From Lunatimonas lonarensis (GTDB lineage: Bacteria; Bacteroidota; Bacteroidia; Cytophagales; Cyclobacteriaceae), in assembly GCF_000390185.1 (NCBI RefSeq), contig NZ_AQHR01000073.1, positions 60,573 through 124,572 of the forward strand: 64,000 nucleotides of DNA. Direction: 5' to 3'. The notes beneath the pieces are model-generated. The model ran no database searches, had not been told where the DNA came from, and was given only the letters and a program-made list of their open reading frames with translations. Position numbers and translations under genes: made by a program. Numbering within the stretch: position 1 is the first letter of the stretch; every line of letters begins with the position of its first letter. Shown here piece after piece: positions 54,621-61,423 of this stretch.

Positions 54621-55580
54621 TTACTGAAAGGAAAACACGCTCTTCTCCGACTTTGTGCCTATAAAGCGGATAAAGGTAACCGAAAACCGGTTGCGGGCTT
54701 CAATCGTGACATGGGAGTCACTGTTAAAGGCCTGCTGAATAGGCTTCTGAAAATTACTGTGAACCATCCAACTCCCAAATTGCCCTTGAATGCCTACCTG
54801 TGCCATGGTCGATTGTCCGCCACTATTGGCCTGAAAAAAACCCTCATGGGTGTGCTGCCCCCCATACTCATGGTACACACCCACTATGGGTAAAACCCGA
54901 AGATTCCCCACCTTGGTGGCATAAAACCCGTTTGCCTGTGCGTTGTACTGATTTCCAAACCTATATTGTTGGGAATTCAGGGTGTTTACCTTATACACTG
55001 CTTCTACATTTAACCCAAATCGGTTTCTCATAGAGGTATAATTGACCATTGCCAGGTAGTCAAATGAGCCACTGCCCAGCTGAAAATTCGGATTGATTAG
55101 ATCGCCCGCCTTCGAATACTCAAAAGGTGCCAAGGGGGCTTTGATGCCTCCTCCGAGCCAAAGATTATGCAGCCACTTCTCCATAGGGTTACCGGATTGG
55201 TCGATAACCTTTAGGTTCAGCATCAGCATGGGATCACCCAATCCCTTCAACTGCTCCTTTTCATGGCTTCCGTTCATAGTATTGTACATGTAGGGGAGTA
55301 CCACGTTCAGTTGCAATCGATCCTTTAACGCTATTCTGCCCATAACATCAATCCGCTGATAAAGATCATAGGAATACTCCAAGGTACCACCATGCATCAT
55401 ATCTGCATAGAAATGGGCGTTGGAATACTTCATACCGATAAAATGGGCTTCATTCTGGGGAATTATCCCAAAATTAAAGCCCCCCAAGGCACACCCACAG
55501 GCATCACATGCCTCAACCGTCTGCACGAAGCGGGACAATAAAAGAAACAAAAGGAGAATGTTTTTGATATAATTAGTCAT
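54621..55580 (-). CDS. Outer-membrane beta-barrel protein with N-terminal Cys cluster, copper operon
   Basis: A 319-residue exported protein. After the signal (MTNYIKNILLLFLLLSRFVQTVEA) the mature N-terminus is CDACGCALGGFNFG with Cys25, Cys28 and Cys30, a possible metal-binding site. The rest shows alternating strands with a C-terminal aromatic-rich strand (NRFSVTFIRFIG), like transporter-type barrels of Bacteroidota. Its start overlaps the stop of the MbnH-like gene by eight bases, making it the last gene of the five-gene operon. A role in copper passage over the outer membrane is inferred from cluster and Cys motif only. Confidence 0.8.
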   Translation of the reverse strand: MTNYIKNILLLFLLLSRFVQTVEACDACGCALGGFNFGIIPQNEAHFIGMKYSNAHFYADMMHGGTLEYSYDLYQRIDVMGRIALKDRLQLNVVLPYMYNTMNGSHEKEQLKGLGDPMLMLNLKVIDQSGNPMEKWLHNLWLGGGIKAPLAPFEYSKAGDLINPNFQLGSGSFDYLAMVNYTSMRNRFGLNVEAVYKVNTLNSQQYRFGNQYNAQANGFYATKVGNLRVLPIVGVYHEYGGQHTHEGFFQANSGGQSTMAQVGIQGQFGSWMVHSNFQKPIQQAFNSDSHVTIEARNRFSVTFIRFIGTKSEKSVFSFQ

Positions 55581-56637
55581 TGGAATTGAAGAAAAGGGGG
55601 TTAGAAATAAATCCGTGATCCGTTAATGTTTTGAGGAAAGCGATGATGGCCTCTTTTTCATCAGCGGCCAACGAAATGACCGGTTTTCCATCCACAAAAA
55701 CCGATGGGTCAATATTGACCTGATCCGATACGCCATCTGTATAGTGATCCAATACCTGGCGAAGCGTCTCGAACCGGGCATTGTGCATGTAGGGACTGGT
55801 CACTTCTATATTTCGAAGGGAAGGAACTTTAAACCTCGCTCGATCCTGTGGCACTTCGGTAACGGTTTCCCTGCCAAGGTCTATGATAACCCTTTGCACC
55901 CCATTGTTTCGGTAGCTCAAGTCAGTAAACAAGGGCTCCTGATGGCAGCCTTCACAATGCCGCCTGAAGAGCGTCAGCCCATGGAGCTCCTGTGAATTCA
56001 TTGCCTGCTTGTCCCCTTTGACGTATCTATCGTATTTGGAATCGGCAGACACCATCATTACCATAAACTGACTGAGTGCATGCAACACGAATGGCCCCGT
56101 AACCTCCTCTATGCCAAAGGCTTTTTTGAACCGATCGGGATATTCGGAATTTCTCCGGATTCTACCCACCACTTCCTCAAAGCTCAGATCCATCTCAACT
56201 TCCGACTCGAAGGCCAATATGGGAGCAAAATCCAGGTGAGTCACCCCCCCATCCCAGAAAAACTCCCGGTGAAAGGCCAAATTGAACAATGGCGGGGCAT
56301 TTCGCTTTCCTTCCCTATCCTCCACACCAAAACTAAAGGGATGCAGCCAAGTGTCCGCAAAGGCATGTGTCTGCACATGACAGGAAGAACAGGATACAGA
56401 CCCGTCTCTGGAAAGGGAGGGGTCAAAGAAAAGGGCTCTTCCCAACTTGAAGCCATCCTCGGTTACCTCGTTGTTCCGAAACGTATAGGTGGGATCGGGG
56501 AAATGGGCAGGCACCTCAAACCGGTAATTGTCTTCGCGGGGCATCTCGCCAACGGGGTCGCAGGCCACGCAAGCGATCCAAAAGAACAGGAGGACAGGCT
56601 CAAAGAGCCTGCCTCCTGTTTTAGAATAAACGCTCAT
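55573..56637 (-). CDS. MbnH-like dihaem cytochrome c peroxidase/MauG family lipoprotein
   Basis: I use the ATG at 56637, four bases after the MbnP stop; the frame is open further but overlaps that gene. It has 354 residues with a lipoprotein signal (Cys23 or Cys26). Two c-haem motifs are present: CSSCH (Cys83-His87) and CEGCH (Cys228-His232). LGRALFFDPSLSRDGSVSCSSC and RNAPPLFNLAFHREFFWDGG are typical of MauG/BCCP enzymes. In the known MbnP-MbnH pair, the dihaem enzyme oxidises a Trp of MbnP to kynurenine and so creates its copper site. The direct adjacency to an MbnP-like gene supports that role over simple peroxide reduction. Confidence 0.88.
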   Translation of the reverse strand: MSVYSKTGGRLFEPVLLFFWIACVACDPVGEMPREDNYRFEVPAHFPDPTYTFRNNEVTEDGFKLGRALFFDPSLSRDGSVSCSSCHVQTHAFADTWLHPFSFGVEDREGKRNAPPLFNLAFHREFFWDGGVTHLDFAPILAFESEVEMDLSFEEVVGRIRRNSEYPDRFKKAFGIEEVTGPFVLHALSQFMVMMVSADSKYDRYVKGDKQAMNSQELHGLTLFRRHCEGCHQEPLFTDLSYRNNGVQRVIIDLGRETVTEVPQDRARFKVPSLRNIEVTSPYMHNARFETLRQVLDHYTDGVSDQVNIDPSVFVDGKPVISLAADEKEAIIAFLKTLTDHGFISNPLFFNSND

Positions 56638-56641
56638 CCTT

Positions 56642-57478
56642 CTACTGATGGGTATGGTCAACAACAAACGCGTTTTTGATACGCTGCGCAAAAGAAACTC
56701 CCTCGGAAGGCGAATGAATATTGTTTTGTAGGGCAAAGTCGGCGTCGCCGAGAACCTTTAGCAAATCCATGTGGATATGGGGTGAGGGCCTCATCGTACG
56801 GTTTACGCGAACTGTTGCATCAAAAAGCAAGGATACCTCCACGTTGTTGTCAAAGAAACGCTGCGGATTCCCATCCACGCCTGGAATACTCTTCCATCCA
56901 CCTATATGTAGCCGGAGGCGCTGCTCATCCCTCGGAGAGGCAGGAGAATGCCCTTCAAACATATAATGGATAAATCCCGAATTCCAGTTCCAAAACCATC
57001 CACCCGCTGCCCGGTCCAAGATCCCACCAACGGCACCTTCCTGGATTCCGTCTTCTCGTACGCCCAGCGTAAAGGTAATCTTATTGTACTGACCAGCAGG
57101 AACATCCTTCAAATGAATGTTGTAGGTATCAGGTTCGCCCTGAACGACCCGGTAATATCCCTTGATTTGACTCGCATCTGCCGAAGCATTCATCTCATCG
57201 ACGAACAGCTCACCATTTGGACCCTCCAGCTTTACGTGACTGATATAGTAGCCAAACCGGGTGATATTGAATGACTGCCCCTTTCCATTGGCATAGCGAA
57301 AATTGGAACTACCCACGTTGTCGATTACCATGGTTTGGTTTCCGACGTAATTGTCAAACTTGACGATCATTTCCCCCTTTTCTTCCAGAACCGGATCTAC
57401 TTGTTCCTGACAGGAAGAAAGAAAAACGAAAAGGAATAGCATATAGCAAGGCGCAATAAATAATGATCTATTTCTCAT
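56642..57478 (-). CDS. MbnP-like copper-binding lipoprotein
   Basis: The ATG at 57478 begins a lipoprotein signal (MRNRSLFIAPCYMLFLFVFLSSC, Cys23); 278 residues. The family hallmark is GGWFWNWNSGFIHYMFEGHS at about 159-178 with Trp161, Trp163 and Trp165 and His171 and His177. Further conserved parts are FNITRFGYYISHVKL, KITFTLGVREDG and HIHMDLLKVLG. MbnP-type proteins bind copper after a Trp is turned into kynurenine by the partner MbnH; which Trp is used here cannot be told. It follows two small Cys-rich protein genes and precedes the MbnH-like gene. No methanobactin precursor or mbnBC gene is seen nearby. Confidence 0.9.
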   Translation of the reverse strand: MRNRSLFIAPCYMLFLFVFLSSCQEQVDPVLEEKGEMIVKFDNYVGNQTMVIDNVGSSNFRYANGKGQSFNITRFGYYISHVKLEGPNGELFVDEMNASADASQIKGYYRVVQGEPDTYNIHLKDVPAGQYNKITFTLGVREDGIQEGAVGGILDRAAGGWFWNWNSGFIHYMFEGHSPASPRDEQRLRLHIGGWKSIPGVDGNPQRFFDNNVEVSLLFDATVRVNRTMRPSPHIHMDLLKVLGDADFALQNNIHSPSEGVSFAQRIKNAFVVDHTHQ

Positions 57479-57611
57479 AATAATGGTATGGTTTGGCCCT
57501 AGCCTCCCATGGGAGTCGGGCTGATTATTGAATGAAGTGATAGTAAGGCCCAGGAAATCCATTTGGATCATCGGCCAAAAACACCGGCCTTGGAAAATCA
57601 ACAACAGCCGG

Positions 57612-58019
57612 TCAAACACCAAAAAAACTCCAAGCCGGTGGAGGCTTGTCCAACCCACCACTATACACCCAATAAACACACTCCCTATGTGCTGAAAAAT
57701 GCTCCAACCAATCGGGAAAACCCCGCTGACCTAGCCCGAAGGCACTCGAGAATAGGGTGAACAGGTGAAAATCCGACCTGAAATCCATCCATGCGGAATC
57801 CCCGTCCTGAGGAACGTCGTTCAGTTGCTTATCAAGGTAACATTGCCCATTGCATTGAGACATGGGCACGTCTCTATTTTCGCAAAACATCTCCGAAATA
57901 ATGGAGCGGTTGAGCTGAAAATTGACACAGATGGCTGAATAGACCAATCCATTCAGTATGATCATCCACGCCAATAAAATGACATAAAGCGCACGCAGTG
58001 GAACCCTACAGAACCCCAT
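57612..58019 (-). CDS. Small exported cysteine protein A (C-x9-C-x3-C), copper operon
   Basis: The ATG at 58019 is preferred, giving 135 residues; the frame is open to 58064. A hydrophobic helix (about 9-30) is followed by NFQLNRSIISEMFCENRDVPMSQCNGQCYLDKQLN, where Cys46, Cys56 and Cys60 form C-x9-C-x3-C. The next protein upstream has exactly the same spacing. Small Bacteroidota proteins with this N-xx-I-xx-x-C-x9-CxGxCxL signature exist, of unknown function. Position in front of MbnP suggests copper binding or sensing. The C-terminus (PPPAWSFFGV) is unlike that of its paralogue. Confidence 0.75.
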   Translation of the reverse strand: MGFCRVPLRALYVILLAWMIILNGLVYSAICVNFQLNRSIISEMFCENRDVPMSQCNGQCYLDKQLNDVPQDGDSAWMDFRSDFHLFTLFSSAFGLGQRGFPDWLEHFSAHRECVYWVYSGGLDKPPPAWSFFGV

Positions 58020-58124
58020 GGGGAAGAAAGAACTAATAAAACAAGAAGAAAATATGGACAGCAATTCGTAACGGAATTGCTACGTGTTACCAAACCTGGC
58101 AACAATGCCTACCTAGGTGGTAGA

Positions 58125-58499
58125 TTAGATTCGAGGAGGGATTTCTATATTTCCAAAAAATGAGGGTTGTATCTTAGCTGGTAGTTCGGAACCATACACG
58201 CTTACAACATCTTCAGGAAGCGCACCCGCCAGCAAAAGAGGGGAGGATGCAATGTACTGACCAAAGTCAAAGGAGAACGCATGGCCTGCCTGTTGATCGC
58301 GCCGTTCTTTTTCGGCCTGTAGCTGTTGGGCGAGGTAACACTTTCCGTCGCATTTGAGCATCGGCTTGGACTTATTGACGCAAAAATTCTCAATGATTTC
58401 GGCTTTGTTCAGCTCGTATGACCCCTGTATAACGGAATAGACCATTCCGTTAAGCAACAAGAGGGCGATCAATACGGTGGACAGCAAGCCTTTCAACAT
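58125..58499 (-). CDS. Small exported cysteine protein B (C-x9-C-x3-C), copper operon
   Basis: A 124-residue protein: a hydrophobic helix at 3-24, then YELNKAEIIENFCVNKSKPMLKCDGKCYLAQQLQ with Cys40, Cys50 and Cys54. It is a clear paralogue of the next gene in the operon in the N-terminal 65 residues (helix length, NFC/MFC, C-x9-C-x3-C, C-Y-L-x-x-Q-L). Beyond that they diverge. The N-terminal helix may be an uncleaved anchor. It is the promoter-proximal gene of the five-gene operon. A perfect -7 element ends only six bases before the ATG, so the message may be almost leaderless. Confidence 0.8.
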   Translation of the reverse strand: MLKGLLSTVLIALLLLNGMVYSVIQGSYELNKAEIIENFCVNKSKPMLKCDGKCYLAQQLQAEKERRDQQAGHAFSFDFGQYIASSPLLLAGALPEDVVSVYGSELPAKIQPSFFGNIEIPPRI

Positions 58500-58504
58500 A
58501 ATTG

Positions 58505-58535
58505 CAAAGGTAGGTTACGGGATTGGTTTTGGCAA
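58505..58535 (-). promoter_or_regulatory. Promoter candidate of the copper operon
   Basis: Minus-strand TTG (58533-58535), 20 bases, and TACCTTTG (58505-58512), a perfect TAnnTTTG -7 element. The start codon at 58499 would be at or next to the transcription start. Confidence 0.5.
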
Positions 58536-58763
58536 TCCAACGGCTGAAAAATTAAGGATATGAGATGGTGAATCGGATAAAGGTCTATTTATGACAAGAG
58601 GTTAATTCACGACGGAGCCCAGTCTTGGGGCAAACAGCGATGGTTTACCGTCCATAGATTTATATTTGGCGAAAAAACTTCAGAGAATCAAAAAAATACA
58701 GGGTGGTATTGAAATAAAAATAAGAGAGAATATTGACGTCAATAAAAGCTGGATCGAAAATTT

Positions 58764-58958
58764 CTAGATATTCTGATCTATTGCTAAAGCAATCGCATCC
58801 GACCAGTCAATGTATTCGGTCAAAGATTCCGCAATTTTCTCGATTTCATCAGGAGTTAGCTCTCTGTTAATTACTTCCCTAGCGATGTTTTGTACATCCT
58901 CCTCGTTTAGCCAATAGACAAGTGGACTCCTACTTTTCTGTTTTATGTAATCCTTCAT
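58764..58958 (-). CDS. Small acidic helical protein of unknown function
   Basis: A 64-residue protein: MKDYIKQKSRSPLVYWLNEE..., an almost wholly helical, acidic sequence with two helices (EEDVQNIAREVINRELTPDEIEKIAESLTEYIDWSDAIALAIDQNI). The composition and clean end look like a real gene, and small proteins of this kind are found singly in Bacteroidota genomes. I do not recognise the family. It lies alone between the copper operon and a hairpin-containing gap. Confidence 0.6.
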   Translation of the reverse strand: MKDYIKQKSRSPLVYWLNEEDVQNIAREVINRELTPDEIEKIAESLTEYIDWSDAIALAIDQNI

Positions 58959-59339
58959 CGGTTTTTAGGCTGTTCTTCTCTACTCAGATAGGCACCATGA
59001 AGGTTGCCGATGCAAGTGAGCAAATGGCTGTCAGGTATGAAATTTACATACTTATTTCTCATGCTAGCATTCCAATTTCCTATTCTTAAAGTTAGGGTTT
59101 TAAACTGGTTCTATCCAGCAGGTGCTTCCTTTTTTCAGGTATACCCATCTCATGCGGGCAGATAAAACGGAGCTTCCGCTCCTGTTTTTTCTGCCAAGTA
59201 TGGCTGCTGTTCCCCGGGTTGCGGTAGTTTAGCGTGCCAGTGGGAGAGACGTACAGACCTTCCAAGCCAATGGAAGGCATACCTCTATCTATAATGACAA
59301 AAGGATTTGGTAGGTATTCTCATTTAAAAGCGTTGAAAA
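58959..59339. other. Intergenic region with a long palindromic element
   Basis: About 380 bases without a supported gene. It contains the 39-base imperfect palindrome at 59157-59195 and a smaller hairpin CCTTCCA (59258-59264) with TGGAAGG (59271-59277). A 62-codon frame on the minus strand across it has no recognisable content. Confidence 0.5.
59157..59195. repeat. 39-base imperfect palindrome (REP-like or terminator)
   Basis: Arms GGCAGA-T-AAAAC-GGAGC and GCTCC-T-GTTTT-T-TCTGCC surround the loop TTCC, giving 16 base pairs with one mismatch and one bulge. It lies about 145 bases after the lipoprotein gene at 59340 on the minus strand. In that direction the loop is GGAA and the right arm includes GTTTTA, so transcription termination is possible. 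Confidence 0.65.
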
Positions 59340-59906
59340 TCATCTGGCTACGAGCGAAGGCGAAAGCCATCGTCTGCTCGATGGATCGAAGGCATTCCGT
59401 TTGTCGGGAAATTCGATGTATTCCTCTTCACCCGAGTTTTCGGGAAGGTAGGGTGATAGGTCTTCCCCCTTTACCATCTTGGTAAATAGCATCGTCGCTT
59501 TTTGCTTCAATTGCTCCTCGGGCATTTTCCAGGTTCTGAATACCTCTTCGTAGTATCGGATGTCACCTGACGGGCTGCGTTCGAACAGGATACCAGTCGC
59601 CACATACTTCTTATAGAGGCTTGGAGCCTCCCGTTTGATCAAAAGGTATTCCCTTCCTCCACCGTCATAATGATAGGCCAATATTTCATGTTCTTTTGCA
59701 TGGGCGAGGTAATAGCTGTCAAACCGTTCCTCGAACTTGTTCTGATGATCAGCGTGCCGCTTGGGTAGCTTTCCATAGTACCTCACCATTTGGTACATTA
59801 ACTGTTCCCGCTCCTCTTCCGCTAACTGTCCGGGATCATATTGGGAAACACCACAGGCACTAAAAACCAAACTAGCCAATAGAATGAATACGCGTAGATA
59901 GCTCAT
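59340..59906 (-). CDS. Putative lipoprotein of unknown function
   Basis: The ATG at 59906 begins a lipoprotein signal (MSYLRVFILLASLVFSAC, Cys18), giving 188 residues; the frame is open to 59969 but without signal character. The mature protein is charged and mixed alpha/beta, with EFDSYYLAHAKEHEILAYHYDGGGREYLLIKREAPSLYKKYVATGILFER as the core. I do not recognise a family. It lies 87 bp downstream of the beta-helix lipoprotein gene and may belong to the same transcript as the TonB-dependent receptor, which would place it in an outer-membrane uptake function. Confidence 0.7.
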   Translation of the reverse strand: MSYLRVFILLASLVFSACGVSQYDPGQLAEEEREQLMYQMVRYYGKLPKRHADHQNKFEERFDSYYLAHAKEHEILAYHYDGGGREYLLIKREAPSLYKKYVATGILFERSPSGDIRYYEEVFRTWKMPEEQLKQKATMLFTKMVKGEDLSPYLPENSGEEEYIEFPDKRNAFDPSSRRWLSPSLVAR

Positions 59907-59993
59907 GCTCAAAAGGAATTTAGTAGAATAGAGGGAGCGCCAAATTTTGACGCCCCCTCCAATGATCAAATGCTTGTTACTGTTTTATCACTA

Positions 59994-61397
59994 TCAATAT
60001 TCTTTGTCTACTGGATCAAACTCTGCCCAGCCGTCCGTCCAGTCGGTATTGCCAAATCCACCTAGAAAAGTCACGCTCTTGTCGAAAAAGTCAGCTCTGC
60101 CAGCCTCTGAAAATTTTGCCAGGTCAAACTTTGCTCCCGATGCTGCCAACCCACCGTTTATGGTGAAATTTGGATTGGAAGGATACTGATTGGTCAAGCG
60201 AGTGCCAAAAAACCAATCTTGACGCAATCCGAGTGCCTCATGCTCTTCCGAAGAAGCCGGTTTGTTGATCACCGTATTTCTGGATTCAATGTAATTGGCC
60301 ACAGCATTTACATCTACATCGGTTCCAGCTCTAAACTTCTCATTAGGAGCGAAGAATATATTGTTCTCTATAAAGCCGTTTCCGAGCACCGCGTACTGTT
60401 CGAATACCGACGGTTGGTTCATGCGCAACGCTCTCGGAAAACCGGTGAAAACGGAGTTGGTTATGGTAACGGCCGTCCTTCTTCTCAAATCCACCGCATA
60501 GGCAAAGTTATTGTTCCCCGGATTGGTGCCTGTTGCGATCGGCCCGATCACTGTGATATTAGAAAACGTACCGGTAGTATAGGGCTGCACATTGTTATCG
60601 TTTGGTCCATTATCGCACTCAAATGCATTGGATTCTGACTGATCCGCATAGCCCCTGTATCGCACGGCCAAGCCAAACTGTACATTGCCACTGTAGCCAA
60701 AGTCTACGTCAAAGTCATCATCCCACATCGCAAAGGAAATAAGGTTCTTTCCGTTGACCGTTCCGCCAAACCACTCAAAGCCATCGTCTCCACCGAAGGA
60801 AACCATGCAGTTCTCCATTTTGGTACCGCTGCCAACCCCCCCCATGGTGATAGAGTTTGTCTCATTGTTTACGGAAAGCTCAATTCCGGCAAATTCTACC
60901 CTTAGGAACTCATAAACACCAGAATCGTCATTATTCTGAGTGGCATCACTTCTTCCAAAAGATACCGGAGGATCAATCCCCTCTATATTCGGATTGGTCT
61001 GGTTAGTCTGGGCGTTTCCGATGATCACCAAACCACCCCAGTCGCCACGATCCCGCTCGCCAGGCCGCTGATTCGACGTCATTACGATTGGCTCCTCTTT
61101 GGTTCCCCGAGCAATGATTTTACCGCCACGATCCACAATAAGGGTTCCCTTGGATCTCTTTTCACCGTAGATAACCGTTCCCGGATCAATGGTCAATACC
61201 TGACCAGAGCGTACGAACGTCTGTCCTACGATCATATACTTTTTGTCTTTGGTAAGCCGCTGCGTTGAAAGATCTCCACTGAGCTGTACAAATTCAGACT
61301 CCGGATCAACCGGACCTACATTCGGTGAATCATCCGTAGAACATGCTGATGCCAAAATGGCAAAAGCAAAAAGGCAATAAACAAACAGGTTTTTCAT
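59994..61397 (-). CDS. Surface lipoprotein with right-handed beta-helix, partner of TonB-dependent receptor
   Basis: A 467-residue lipoprotein (MKNLFVYCLFAFAILASAC, Cys19). Signatures include VLTIDPGTVIYGEKRSKGTLIVDRGGKIIARGTKEEPIVMTS, GDWGGLVIIGNAQTNQT, and ENCMVSFGGDDGFEWFGGTVNGKNLISFAMWDDDFDVDFGYSGNVQFGLAVRYRG. They repeat in a way typical of parallel beta-helices. Members of this group are common in Bacteroidota next to TonB-dependent receptors and are sometimes mislabelled as transporters. It starts 26 bp after the receptor stop, so it is the second gene of that operon and probably a surface binding partner. The ligand is unknown. Confidence 0.82.
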   Translation of the reverse strand: MKNLFVYCLFAFAILASACSTDDSPNVGPVDPESEFVQLSGDLSTQRLTKDKKYMIVGQTFVRSGQVLTIDPGTVIYGEKRSKGTLIVDRGGKIIARGTKEEPIVMTSNQRPGERDRGDWGGLVIIGNAQTNQTNPNIEGIDPPVSFGRSDATQNNDDSGVYEFLRVEFAGIELSVNNETNSITMGGVGSGTKMENCMVSFGGDDGFEWFGGTVNGKNLISFAMWDDDFDVDFGYSGNVQFGLAVRYRGYADQSESNAFECDNGPNDNNVQPYTTGTFSNITVIGPIATGTNPGNNNFAYAVDLRRRTAVTITNSVFTGFPRALRMNQPSVFEQYAVLGNGFIENNIFFAPNEKFRAGTDVDVNAVANYIESRNTVINKPASSEEHEALGLRQDWFFGTRLTNQYPSNPNFTINGGLAASGAKFDLAKFSEAGRADFFDKSVTFLGGFGNTDWTDGWAEFDPVDKEY

Positions 61398-61423
61398 TTT
61401 ATTAAGTTGAGGTTAGTTTATAA

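Noticed and set aside
59092..59280. 62-codon minus-strand frame in the gap before 59340
   Set aside because: It reads through the 39-base palindrome, has no recognisable composition or motif and no clear start; structure of the DNA explains it better than coding.
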